Made by a program: the position numbers and the translations under genes
Source: Actinomycetales bacterium
GTDB taxonomy: Bacteria > Actinomycetota > Actinomycetes > S36-B12
DNA: 20,763 nt
Assembly (NCBI GenBank): GCA_017849335.1
Contig: JAFIHP010000260.1
Span: 1-20,763, forward strand
Direction of reading: 5' to 3'
The notes under the pieces: generated by a model
Told to the model about the DNA's origin: nothing
What the model saw: only the letters and a program-made list of their open reading frames with translations
The model's database searches: none
Shown: positions 1 through 6,990 of the stretch, piece after piece
How positions within the stretch are numbered: the first letter of the stretch is position 1
How the letters are laid out: each line of letters begins with the position of its first letter

Positions 1-2060
1 AGTGCCCACGGCGCGTGCACCTGGGCGCCGTACGGGGAGTGGATGACGACCCGCCAGTCGCCGAGTTCGTCGCGGAACCGCTCGACGACGATCGTGGTGT
101 CGGTCGGGACGTGTCCGGTCGCGGCCCGCTGCTCGGCGACGTAGGCGACGAGGTTCGCCGCGGCGCGGTCGTCGAGCCCGATTCCGACGAGCGAGGTGAG
201 CGGATCGCGCGCGCTGTCGACGGTGCGGACGAACGCGCCGACGGCCGCCCCGAGCTCGGCGGGTCGGCCGATCGAGTCGCCGTGCCAGAACGGCAGGCGA
301 CCCGGCTGGCCGGGCGCGGGCGTCACGAGCACGCGGTCGTGGGTGATCTCCTCGATGCGCCAGCTGGAGGCGCCCAGGGCGATCACGTCGCCGACCCGGG
401 ACTCGTAGACCATCTCCTCGTCGAGCTCACCCACACGCCGGCCCTCGCCGTCTCCGAGGAGGAAGACGGTGAACAGCCCTCGATCGGGGATCGTGCCGCC
501 GCTGGTGACGGCCAGGCGCTTCGCGCCCGGACGGCCGGTGAGGACGCCGGTGTCGCGGTCCCAGACCAGCCGTGGGCGCAGCTCGGCGAACTCGTCCGAG
601 GGGTAGCGGCCCGAGAGCATGTCGAGCACGGACTCCAGGACCGCGTCGGTCAGGTGGGCGAAGGGGGCCGTGCGTCGCGCCAGGGTTAGGAGGTCGTCGA
701 CGGTCCAGTCGTCGACGGCGACCGCGGCCACGATCTGCTGGGCGAGGACGTCCAACGGCGTGCGGGGCACCCGCAGCTGCTCGATCCGACCTTCGCGCAT
801 GCGCTCGGTGACGACGGCGGCGGTGACGAGATCGCCACGGTACTTCGGGAAGACGATGCCCTGGCTGACCGCGCCCACCTGGTGGCCGGCCCGCCCGACG
901 CGCTGGAGGCCGCTGGCGACGCTGGGAGGCGTCTCGACCTGGACGACGAGGTCGACCGCCCCCATGTCGATGCCGAGCTCCAGGCTGCTCGTCGCGACGA
1001 CGGCAGGCAGTCGGCCGGCCTTGAGGTCGTCCTCGATGAGGGCCCGCTGCTCCTTGCTCACCGAGCCGTGGTGGGCGCGGGCGACCGGCGCCGTGCCTGC
1101 CTCGCCGCGCTCGGCCGCGCGGTCGGCGGCGATCTGGTTGATGCTGGCGGTGATCCGCTCGGCCAGTCCGCGACTGTTGGCGAAGACGAGCGTGGTGCGG
1201 TGGGTCTCGATGAGGTCGACGAGCTGCTCGTTGACGTGGGGCCAGATCGACTGCCGCGGTACGGGGTCGGTCGGATCCCCCGACGGCGCTGGCGTCAGTC
1301 CGATCTGCCCGAGGTCGTCGACGGGCACGCGGATCTGCAGGTCCCACTGCTTGTCGATCGGCGGGGCGACGACGCGCGCGGGGGTTCCGTGCCGCACGAA
1401 GTCCGCGACGACCTCCACCGGGGACACGGTCGCCGACAGGGCGATCCGCTGGGCGGGCCGGTCCAGGAGCAGGTCGAGCCGCTCCAGCGACAGCGCGAGG
1501 TGCGCGCCGCGCTTGGTGCCGGCGACGGCGTGCACCTCGTCGAGGATCACCGTGTCGACTCCGCGCAGCGCCTCGCGCGCGTCCGAGGTCAGCAGGAGGA
1601 ACAACGACTCGGGCGTCGTGATCCAGATGTCCGGCGGTCGCCGCGACTGCCGGGCGCGTTCTGCTGGCGGCGTGTCCCCGGTGCGCAGCCCGACCGTGAG
1701 ATCGGGCGTGGAGAGCCCGGCACGGTCCCGCTCGCGCGAGACGCCGACGAGCGGGCTGCGCAGGTTCCGCTCGACGTCGACCGCGAGCGCCTTCATGGGG
1801 GAGACGTACAGGACACGGCAGCGGCGGCGGGGGTCGTCCGGCAGCGGCTCGGTGACCAGTCGGTCGATGGCGTGCAGGAAGGCGGCGAGTGTCTTCCCGC
1901 TGCCGGTCGGGGCGACGACCAGCGTGTCCTCGCCGCGAGCGATCGCCTCCCAGGCGCCGAGCTGCGCGGGGGTGGGAGAGGCGAAGGCGCCCGCGAGCCA
2001 GGCGCGCGTCGGCTCCGACAGCGGGACGGTGCCCGCGTCGAGCCCCACCGACGACGCCAT
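1..2060 (-). CDS. lhr: Lhr-family superfamily 2 DEAD/DEAH ATP-dependent helicase, N-terminal part (runs off the window)
   Basis: This reading frame is open from an ATG at 2058-2060 to the window edge: 686 complete codons, so the gene continues outside. Helicase motifs in order, all checked in frame: Walker A APTGSGKT (residues about 50-57), DEVH box (174-177), SAT motif (209-211), a LELGIDMG-type motif V, and motif VI QRVGRAGH (386-393). The last residues seen, SPYGAQVHAPWA, match the region after the two RecA-like lobes in Lhr proteins, which in actinobacteria are usually about 1500 residues long. Lhr proteins are 3'-to-5' translocating DNA/RNA helicases linked to DNA repair, which fits the recA neighbourhood. 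The start is supported by the N-terminal alignment. A purine-rich GGGAT/GGGGG stretch lies just upstream, but no clear promoter is visible. The family call is firm; the cellular role is inferred. Confidence 0.93.
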   Translation of the reverse strand, partial: MASSVGLDAGTVPLSEPTRAWLAGAFASPTPAQLGAWEAIARGEDTLVVAPTGSGKTLAAFLHAIDRLVTEPLPDDPRRRCRVLYVSPMKALAVDVERNLRSPLVGVSRERDRAGLSTPDLTVGLRTGDTPPAERARQSRRPPDIWITTPESLFLLLTSDAREALRGVDTVILDEVHAVAGTKRGAHLALSLERLDLLLDRPAQRIALSATVSPVEVVADFVRHGTPARVVAPPIDKQWDLQIRVPVDDLGQIGLTPAPSGDPTDPVPRQSIWPHVNEQLVDLIETHRTTLVFANSRGLAERITASINQIAADRAAERGEAGTAPVARAHHGSVSKEQRALIEDDLKAGRLPAVVATSSLELGIDMGAVDLVVQVETPPSVASGLQRVGRAGHQVGAVSQGIVFPKYRGDLVTAAVVTERMREGRIEQLRVPRTPLDVLAQQIVAAVAVDDWTVDDLLTLARRTAPFAHLTDAVLESVLDMLSGRYPSDEFAELRPRLVWDRDTGVLTGRPGAKRLAVTSGGTIPDRGLFTVFLLGDGEGRRVGELDEEMVYESRVGDVIALGASSWRIEEITHDRVLVTPAPGQPGRLPFWHGDSIGRPAELGAAVGAFVRTVDSARDPLTSLVGIGLDDRAAANLVAYVAEQRAATGHVPTDTTIVVERFRDELGDWRVVIHSPYGAQVHAPWA

Positions 2061-2156
2061 GCCCCCATCCCACACCACCGCCCCGACACCCCCCACACCG
2101 CCGACACGACTCAGGTGGTTGCTCACCGACCGTCAGATCGGGATGAATCGGACACC

Positions 2157-2189
2157 GACCAACCGTCTGGGTCGCGTCGGCGGTTGGTC
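2157..2189 (-). terminator. Hairpin at the 3' end of the VOC gene, terminator-like
   Basis: Inverted repeat with 9-bp perfect arms, GACCAACCG (2157-2165) and CGGTTGGTC (2181-2189), and a 15-nt loop. The right arm overlaps the stop codon of the minus-strand VOC gene (2188-2190). There is no T-tract, as is usual for GC-rich actinobacterial terminators. It may instead be a fortuitous dyad in the 127-nt gap before the helicase start. Confidence 0.4.
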
Positions 2190-2580
2190 AGGCTGGTGGG
2201 GTGTCCACCCACTCGACGAGTTGCCAGACGATCCCGTTCGGGTCCTGGACCTGGCAGTAGCGCTCGCCCCACGGCTCGGTCTCGGGTGCCGTGACCACCG
2301 CTGCTCCTGCCGCGGCGAGCCGGGCGAACTCGTCGTCCAGACGGTCGACGACGAGCGCGACGAGCATCCCCTCGCCTGCCGCGCCGGCGATCGATGCGGG
2401 CCGGAACGTCGGCAGTCCGGTCCGCAGGAAGATGACGTTGAGCGCGAGGTCGGGATGGGCCATCGAGACGAACCCGTCCGCGGACATCTGCTCGGTGAAG
2501 CCGAAGCTCTCCGCGGCGAAGCGCGCGGATGCCTCCACATCGGCGACGTTCAGGGACAGGGCGGCGGACGTGATCTTCAT
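2188..2580 (-). CDS. VOC-superfamily (glyoxalase/bleomycin-resistance-like) protein
   Basis: 130 residues from an ATG at 2578-2580, which has a good ribosome binding site (GGAGG, minus strand) about 6 nt upstream. The N-terminus (ITSAALSLNVADVEASARF...FGF) and C-terminus (CQVQDPNGIVWQLVEW) are typical of the VOC beta-alpha-beta-beta-beta fold, with one paired module and a plausible metal-ligand glutamate at E123 in the terminal QLVEW strand. VOC proteins include dioxygenases, glyoxalases and metal-free drug-binding proteins, and the substrate cannot be read from the sequence. It is divergent from a TetR regulator with an operator between them, so inducible expression in response to a small molecule is likely. 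An antibiotic-sequestering or detoxifying role is possible but unproven. Confidence 0.88.
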   Translation of the reverse strand: MKITSAALSLNVADVEASARFAAESFGFTEQMSADGFVSMAHPDLALNVIFLRTGLPTFRPASIAGAAGEGMLVALVVDRLDDEFARLAAAGAAVVTAPETEPWGERYCQVQDPNGIVWQLVEWVDTPPA

Positions 2581-2601
2581 GGCTTGCCTCCGAATAAACA
2601 A

Positions 2602-2614
2602 TATACGGCGTATA
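2602..2614. promoter_or_regulatory. Putative TetR operator between the VOC and tetR genes
   Basis: Perfect palindrome with arms TATAC and GTATA around a 3-bp centre GGC, in an AT-rich stretch of an otherwise GC-rich region, inside the 84-nt divergent intergenic space. For the VOC gene a TTGACC -35 (2637-2642) and a weak TACTCT -10 (2614-2619), 17 bp apart on the minus strand, place the dyad just downstream of the -10. Binding by the adjacent TetR protein is inferred from position. Confidence 0.65.
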
Positions 2615-2664
2615 GAGTAAAGCCATCGGTAGCGTTGGTCAACCGGCCGATCGGAGGTGACCGC

Positions 2665-3405
2665 GTGGCCCGAGACCTGCTCGACCTGCTGTGGCACGAC
2701 CACGCGTCCGCGCCGACGCGGGGAGCACGCGGGCCGCGTCCCCGGGTGTCGACGAGTCGTGCAGTCCGGGCCGCGGTCGAGCTCGCCGACGCGGAGGGGA
2801 TCCACGGGGTGACGGCCCGGCGCCTCGCGGCCGACCTCGGGGTCTCGCCGATGTCGATCTACACCTACGTGGGATCGCAGGACGACCTGCACGTGCTGAT
2901 GGCGGACGCCGTGAACGGAGCGATGCCGCGACCGGCGTTCGGCCGGCGCCGCCTGGCGGCGCGCCTGCGGGTCGTCGCGGAGGCGAATCTCGCGCTCCAC
3001 GTCGATCACCCGTGGCTGATCGACGTCGCGGACCAGCGCGTTTCCCTGGGTCCGGGGACGATCGCCAAGTACGACCATGAGCTGGCCGCCTTCGACGGGA
3101 CCGGTCTGGGGGACGTCGAAGCGGATGCCGCACTCACCTTCGTCCTGGACTTCGCCCGCGCCGCGGCGTGGACGCGGCGGGCGGACGAACGGGCCGCCGG
3201 GCTGGCCGACGAGTGGGCGCAGTGGGCCCCCCGTCTGGAGGCCTACCTCGGCGACGATCACCCGCGGGCGCGGCGCGTGGGGGCGGCAGCCGGCGAGGCC
3301 ATGGACGCGGCGTACAGCCCGGATCATGCGTGGACGTTCGGGCTGGACCGTGTCGTCGCCGCGATCGAGGACCTTGTCCGGTCCTCGGTACCTCGTCCGC
3401 GTTGA
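2665..3405 (+). CDS. TetR-family regulator with a TetR_C-type C-terminal domain
   Basis: 246 residues from a GTG at 2665, chosen because GGAGGTGA (2653-2660) is an almost ideal ribosome binding site 4 nt upstream. After a short basic N-terminal tail, the helix-turn-helix lies at about residues 50-70 (VTARRLAADLGVSPMSIYTYV). The C-terminal half (HPWLIDVADQR...GPGTIAKYDHELAAF...ADAALTFVLDFARAAA) resembles the tetracycline-repressor-type ligand domain. It is transcribed away from the VOC gene, with a TATAC-N3-GTATA dyad between them, so it probably represses both itself and that gene; the ligand is unknown. The stop codon TGA (3403-3405) lies inside the left arm of a dispersed palindromic repeat. 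Confidence 0.9.
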   Translation: MARDLLDLLWHDHASAPTRGARGPRPRVSTSRAVRAAVELADAEGIHGVTARRLAADLGVSPMSIYTYVGSQDDLHVLMADAVNGAMPRPAFGRRRLAARLRVVAEANLALHVDHPWLIDVADQRVSLGPGTIAKYDHELAAFDGTGLGDVEADAALTFVLDFARAAAWTRRADERAAGLADEWAQWAPRLEAYLGDDHPRARRVGAAAGEAMDAAYSPDHAWTFGLDRVVAAIEDLVRSSVPRPR

Positions 3406-3459
3406 GGTTCGGAGCGATTGACGGCCCGGGACACCCTCGGAACCTCAACACGGACGGGG
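3399..3459. repeat. Dispersed palindromic intergenic repeat, copy A
   Basis: Arms GTTGAGGTTC (3401-3410) and GAACCTCAAC (3440-3449) flank a 29-nt centre and are followed by ACGGACGGG (3450-3458). A second copy at 16492-16550 has the same arm length, the same 29-nt spacing and the same trailing ACGGACGGG; by eye 47 of 59 positions are identical, with most differences in the centre. The element begins at the tetR stop codon and ends upstream of the DUF3046 gene. It is not a recognised insertion sequence. It resembles a REP-like element or a structured terminator. Confidence 0.75.
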
Positions 3460-3512
3460 GGAGAAGCGGCGCGGGCCGACGCGCGCTGATGCCGGTGCGG
3501 CAGACTGCCCCG

Positions 3513-3704
3513 GTGCGGCTGACGGACTTCTGGGAGCGGATGGAGATCGTGCTCGGGCCGGCCTACGCGAGCTCGTGGGCGCACGACGTCGTGCTCTCGA
3601 GCCTGGGATACACGGTCGACGACGCGATCGCCGCCGGGATCGACACCAAGGACGTGTGGCGCGCGGTGTGCGCGCAGATCGACGTCCCGGCGACGCTGCG
3701 ATGA
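3513..3704 (+). CDS. DUF3046 family protein
   Basis: A 63-residue protein beginning VRLTDFWERM and ending DVPATLR. This matches the full length of DUF3046, a small actinobacterial family (for example M. tuberculosis Rv2738c, next to recA) of unknown function. The start is GTG 3513 because family members begin at (M)RLTDFW, and a CAGACT hexamer (3501-3506) sits 6 nt upstream, as expected for a leaderless -10. An in-frame ATG at 3489 would add 8 residues but has no well-placed ribosome binding site. The stop overlaps the ATG of the sulfotransferase gene (ATGA at 3701-3704), so the two are probably translationally coupled. The protein carries conserved Trp/Cys in its C-terminal helix (KDVWRAVCAQ), but nothing here reveals a biochemical role. 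Confidence 0.9.
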   Translation: MRLTDFWERMEIVLGPAYASSWAHDVVLSSLGYTVDDAIAAGIDTKDVWRAVCAQIDVPATLR

Positions 3705-4423
3705 GCCGTCAGCCGACGGCCGAGCCGTCTGCCGGCATGCGGTTCGTGACCGTCGTGACCTACGGGCGCACCGGCAGCACCGCGCTCCAGTCCGCCCTCA
3801 ACGCCCTGCCGGGTGTCGTCGTCCGCGGGGAGAACTACGAGGCGCTGCGCGGACTGCATCGCTACGCGCAGTCGATCGCGGAGACCGCAGACCGCCACCA
3901 TGCGGGCCGTCCGGACCATCCGTGGTACGGCTCAGCCCGGCTCGATCCGGTCGAGGTTCTCACCGACCTGCGCGCGCACGTCGTGCGCACGGTGCTGCGC
4001 CCGCGCAAGGACACCCGGTGGCTCGGCTTCAAGGAGGTCCGCTACACGCCGGGCCATTTCGCGAGCTACGACGACCTGCTCGACTACCTGCTGTTCCTGG
4101 GCAAGCTCCTGCCCGGGCTGGTCTATGTGCTCAACGTGCGCGAGGCCGGTGCGGCGGCCCGTAGCGGCTGGTGGCCCGACGACCCGGCCGCGATCGCGAC
4201 GCTGGAGACGTCGCGTCGGTGGCTCGCCGACGCCGACGCCGACCTGAGCCGCATGCTCGGCCCCGGCCGCTCCGCGCTGCTGGACTACGAGGACTGGGCG
4301 GTCCGGCCCGCATCGGTCCTGGAGGCGTTCGCCCGGCTGGGCCTGCCGCGGGACGACGACGCCGTGCTCGATGCGCTCGGCACGCGGCTCGAGCACGGCC
4401 CGCACGCCGGCCGCAGCGCGTGA
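3701..4423 (+). CDS. Sulfotransferase-like P-loop protein
   Basis: 240 residues from the ATG at 3701, which overlaps the preceding TGA. The N-terminal strand-loop VVTYGRTGSTALQSAL (P-loop at residues 21-27) is the 5'-phosphosulfate-binding loop of the PAPS-dependent sulfotransferase fold. A later NVREAGAAARSGWW segment is a candidate for the 3'-phosphate-binding Arg/Ser motif. The HAGRPDHPWYGS, FKEVRY and LDYEDW segments also fit this fold. There is no signal peptide or membrane helix, so it should be cytosolic. The acceptor is unknown; a glycan or metabolite exported by the next gene's MFS protein is a reasonable guess from coupling alone. An in-frame ATG at 3737 is an alternative start. Confidence 0.8.
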   Translation: MSRQPTAEPSAGMRFVTVVTYGRTGSTALQSALNALPGVVVRGENYEALRGLHRYAQSIAETADRHHAGRPDHPWYGSARLDPVEVLTDLRAHVVRTVLRPRKDTRWLGFKEVRYTPGHFASYDDLLDYLLFLGKLLPGLVYVLNVREAGAAARSGWWPDDPAAIATLETSRRWLADADADLSRMLGPGRSALLDYEDWAVRPASVLEAFARLGLPRDDDAVLDALGTRLEHGPHAGRSA

Positions 4424-5685
4424 CGGCGGCCGTCGGGTCCGAGCCGTTCGACGTCGATGCGGCTCAGCGCCGGATCCTGGGCACGCTGTCGGTATCGCAG
4501 GTGTTCAGCGCCGCCGCCACCGCGGGCGCCGTCCCCGCCGGCTCGCTCATCGCGGCCTCGATCGTGGACAGCGAGGCCGTCGCCGGCCTGGCCCAGACCT
4601 CGGGCGTGCTGGGCGCCGCGGTGCTGGCGCTGCCGCTGGCCCGGACCGCGCTGACCCGGGGGCGACGGCTGTCGCTGTCGCTCGGCTACGGCATCGGCGC
4701 GGTCGGTGCGGTCCTGGTCGTCATCACGGCGACCATGCGGCTGCTGCCCGGCCTGCTGGTGGGCTGCTTCCTCGTCGGTGGCGCGACGGCGGCGGGACTG
4801 CAGGCGCGCTACGCGGCGACGGACCTCGCAGCCGAGCAGCACCGCGCTCGGTCCTTGTCGTGGGTCGTGTGGGCCGGCACGATCGGGGCGGTCCTCGGAC
4901 CCAACCTGCTGAACGCCTCGGGGGAGCTGGGCCAGGACCTCGGCCTGCCGCAGCTCACTGGTCCCTACGTCGTCGCGGCCGGCTGCCTGGCCGTCGCCGT
5001 GTCCGCCCTCGTCCTGTTCCTGCGACCGGATCCCTACCTCGCGAGCCTCGCGCTGCGACGGGCGGCGGGGGAGCGCGTCGTACGACCGCGGCTGCGCGAC
5101 GGTCTGGAGCATCTGCGCGGGCGCCCACGAGCGGTCCTCGGCATCGCCACGATCGCCGTCGGCCACCTGGTGATGGTCGCCGTCATGGTCATGACGCCGG
5201 TCCACATGGCCCATGTCGACGTGTCACTGCAGCTCATCGGGCTCGTCATCAGCGTGCACGTCGCGGGCATGTTCGCGTTCTCTCCCGTCGTCGGGTGGGC
5301 GGTCGACCGGTTCGGCCGGATCCCGGTCGCGTCCGCCGGTGTCGTGGTGCTCGTCGCCGCGTGCGTCGTGTCCGGCCTCGCGCCGGCAGGGTCGGTGACC
5401 ATCCTGGGCGTCGGCCTGTTCCTGCTCGGCCTCGGGTGGTCGTGCACGCTGATCGCCGGGTCGACGATCGTCACCGACGAGACCGCAGCGGCCGAGAGAC
5501 CGGCGGTGCAGGGCCTGTCCGACCTGACCATGAACGTCGCCGGCGCGCTGGGAGGCGTCGTCGCCGGAGTGGTCGTCGCGGTGGCGTCGTACGGCGCTCT
5601 GTGCGCGGTCGCCCTGGTCCCGCTGGCCGGGCTGGCCGTCGCCATGGCGTTCCCGCGATGGCGGTCCCTGACGTCGGCGGACTAG
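4420..5685 (+). CDS. Major facilitator superfamily transporter
   Basis: 421 residues from a GTG at 4420 that overlaps the sulfotransferase stop (GTGA), so translation is coupled. About 12 hydrophobic segments can be followed, with a central loop (RPRLRDGLEHLRGRPRAV, about residues 220-240) between the halves. A DRFGRIPVA segment in the second half is the MFS loop motif. No substrate-specific residues are recognised. The gene forms the end of a three-gene overlapping cluster with DUF3046 and the sulfotransferase-like protein. Its stop shares CTAG (5682-5685) with the convergent TetR gene, leaving no room for a conventional terminator between them. Confidence 0.9.
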   Translation: MTAAVGSEPFDVDAAQRRILGTLSVSQVFSAAATAGAVPAGSLIAASIVDSEAVAGLAQTSGVLGAAVLALPLARTALTRGRRLSLSLGYGIGAVGAVLVVITATMRLLPGLLVGCFLVGGATAAGLQARYAATDLAAEQHRARSLSWVVWAGTIGAVLGPNLLNASGELGQDLGLPQLTGPYVVAAGCLAVAVSALVLFLRPDPYLASLALRRAAGERVVRPRLRDGLEHLRGRPRAVLGIATIAVGHLVMVAVMVMTPVHMAHVDVSLQLIGLVISVHVAGMFAFSPVVGWAVDRFGRIPVASAGVVVLVAACVVSGLAPAGSVTILGVGLFLLGLGWSCTLIAGSTIVTDETAAAERPAVQGLSDLTMNVAGALGGVVAGVVVAVASYGALCAVALVPLAGLAVAMAFPRWRSLTSAD

Positions 5686-6302
5686 CCCCCGACCGACTCC
5701 ACCGGCGTCGCGGTCGGGAGGCCGAGGTATCCGCCCAGGAGGCGCCGCAGGCGGGCGAGGACGACCTCGCGCAGGTGACCGGCCGCACCGGGGTCGGCGC
5801 GCAGGTCGCGTGTCGCCTGCATGATCAGGGAGTCCACGTGCTCGGCCACGGCGGCCGGCTCCGGGTCGCCGAGGTCCGACAGGGCCTCCTGCAGCGGGAC
5901 CTGCAGGCGGGCGTGGAACTCGCGCATCGGAGCTCGCAGGACCGTCGGGTCGACGACGCGGGCGAGGGCGAGGGCCACCGCCTGCTCGGCCCCGGCGAAC
6001 AGGTCGACGTTCGCCTCGACGTAGGCCCACACGCGCTCACCGGGTGTCGTGGCTCGGGCGACGCGCTCGGAGACCTGGGCGGCCCAGGTCGGGAAGACGT
6101 CGGCGACGACGGCCGTCAGGAGCTCGTCGACGGACGAGAAGTACTGGTAGACGCTCGTGCGCGCCAGCCCGGCACGCGAGGCGACGAGCCCGACCGGCGG
6201 TGCCTCCCCGGTCTCGGCGAGCAGGGTCCGGGCAGCGTCGAGCAGGGCGCGACGGCGCTCGGCGTGGTGCTCGGCCATGGTGGCGGCGCTGATGCGGGGC
6301 AT
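5682..6302 (-). CDS. TetR-family regulator, third gene of the ABC operon
   Basis: 206 residues from an ATG at 6300-6302. The helix-turn-helix is at about residues 37-56 (VGLVASRAGLARTSVYQYFSS) and the rest is an all-helical ligand/dimer domain. It lies only 13 nt downstream of the ABC ATPase stop codon on the same strand, so it is probably cotranscribed with the permease and ATPase. A CATAAT hexamer (6315-6320, minus strand), overlapping the ATPase stop, could give it an extra promoter with a very short leader. The likely target is the twin dyad at 8155-8193 ahead of the operon, but this is inferred from arrangement only. Confidence 0.88.
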   Translation of the reverse strand: MPRISAATMAEHHAERRRALLDAARTLLAETGEAPPVGLVASRAGLARTSVYQYFSSVDELLTAVVADVFPTWAAQVSERVARATTPGERVWAYVEANVDLFAGAEQAVALALARVVDPTVLRAPMREFHARLQVPLQEALSDLGDPEPAAVAEHVDSLIMQATRDLRADPGAAGHLREVVLARLRRLLGGYLGLPTATPVESVGG

Positions 6303-6315
6303 GGTGGTGTCCGCA

Positions 6316-6990
6316 TTATGCCCCGGCCGGCGTCAGGCGGCCGTCCACCATCTCCAGCACCCGGTCGCAGTGGTGCAGGACGTCGCGGTCGTGCGTCACC
6401 ATCACCGTGCCCACGCCGTTGTCGTGGGCCTCGCGCTGCAGGAGGGCCACGACCTCCTGGCTGCGCTGCCGGTCGAGCGCCGCGGTCGGCTCGTCGACGA
6501 GCAGGAGGGTGGGCCGGCCCACCAGTGCGCGGGCGATACCGACCCGCTGACGTTCCCCGCCGGACAGCTGGTGGGGTCGGCGGTGGGCCTTCTGCTCCAT
6601 GCCTACTTCGCGCAGGAGCTCGACGGGATCGCGCGGATCGGCCACGCCGCCGAACGTGAGGGGGAGGCGCACCTGGTCGACGCACGTGAGGGCCGGCACG
6701 AGGTTGCCGCTCTGGAAGACGAAACCGATGCGCTCACGGCGGATGCGGCTGCGGGTCCGCGCCGTCGCGGCCGTCAGCTCCTGGTCGTCGACGCGGACGA
6801 CGCCCGAGTCCGGCTGGACGAGCGCGCCGGCTACCGCGAGCAGGCTGGACTTCCCCGACCCGGACGGGCCGATGACCGCGACCATCTCGCCGCGCTCCAC
6901 GCGGAGCGACACGTGGTCGAGGGCGTGGACGACATCGTCGCCGTCGCGGTGGACGAGCGTGACGTCGAGGACGTCGAGTGCGGGAGTCAT
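6316..6990 (-). CDS. ABC transporter ATP-binding protein (MacB/LolD-like)
   Basis: 224 residues with a complete set of ABC motifs: Walker A GPSGSGKS (41-48), Q-loop VFQSGN (91-96), signature LSGGERQ (142-148), Walker B LLLVDEP with catalytic Glu (162-168), D-loop and switch His (H200). The length and the FVFQSGNLVPALT segment fit the MacB/LolD/FtsE class that pairs with FtsX-type permeases. The ATG at 6988-6990 overlaps the TGA of the upstream permease gene (ATGA), so the two subunits are translationally coupled. Such mechanotransmission-type ABC systems act in efflux, lipoprotein handling or envelope signalling; the substrate here is unknown. Confidence 0.95.
   Translation of the reverse strand: MTPALDVLDVTLVHRDGDDVVHALDHVSLRVERGEMVAVIGPSGSGKSSLLAVAGALVQPDSGVVRVDDQELTAATARTRSRIRRERIGFVFQSGNLVPALTCVDQVRLPLTFGGVADPRDPVELLREVGMEQKAHRRPHQLSGGERQRVGIARALVGRPTLLLVDEPTAALDRQRSQEVVALLQREAHDNGVGTVMVTHDRDVLHHCDRVLEMVDGRLTPAGA

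Noticed and set aside
427..2073. A 548-codon minus-strand open frame overlapping the helicase
   Set aside because: It is the helicase read in the wrong frame; its Arg/Pro-rich product has no motifs, whereas the neighbouring frame starting at 2060 shows every helicase motif in order.
619..2664. Long plus-strand open frame upstream of and continuous with the TetR gene
   Set aside because: Its translation is Ser/Arg-rich and antisense to the helicase and VOC genes. Only the part from GTG 2665 resembles a protein family and has a ribosome binding site.
2188..3327. A 379-codon fusion of the VOC protein with an N-terminal extension
   Set aside because: The extension runs antisense through the TetR gene; the internal ATG at 2580 has a strong ribosome binding site and begins exactly at the VOC fold.
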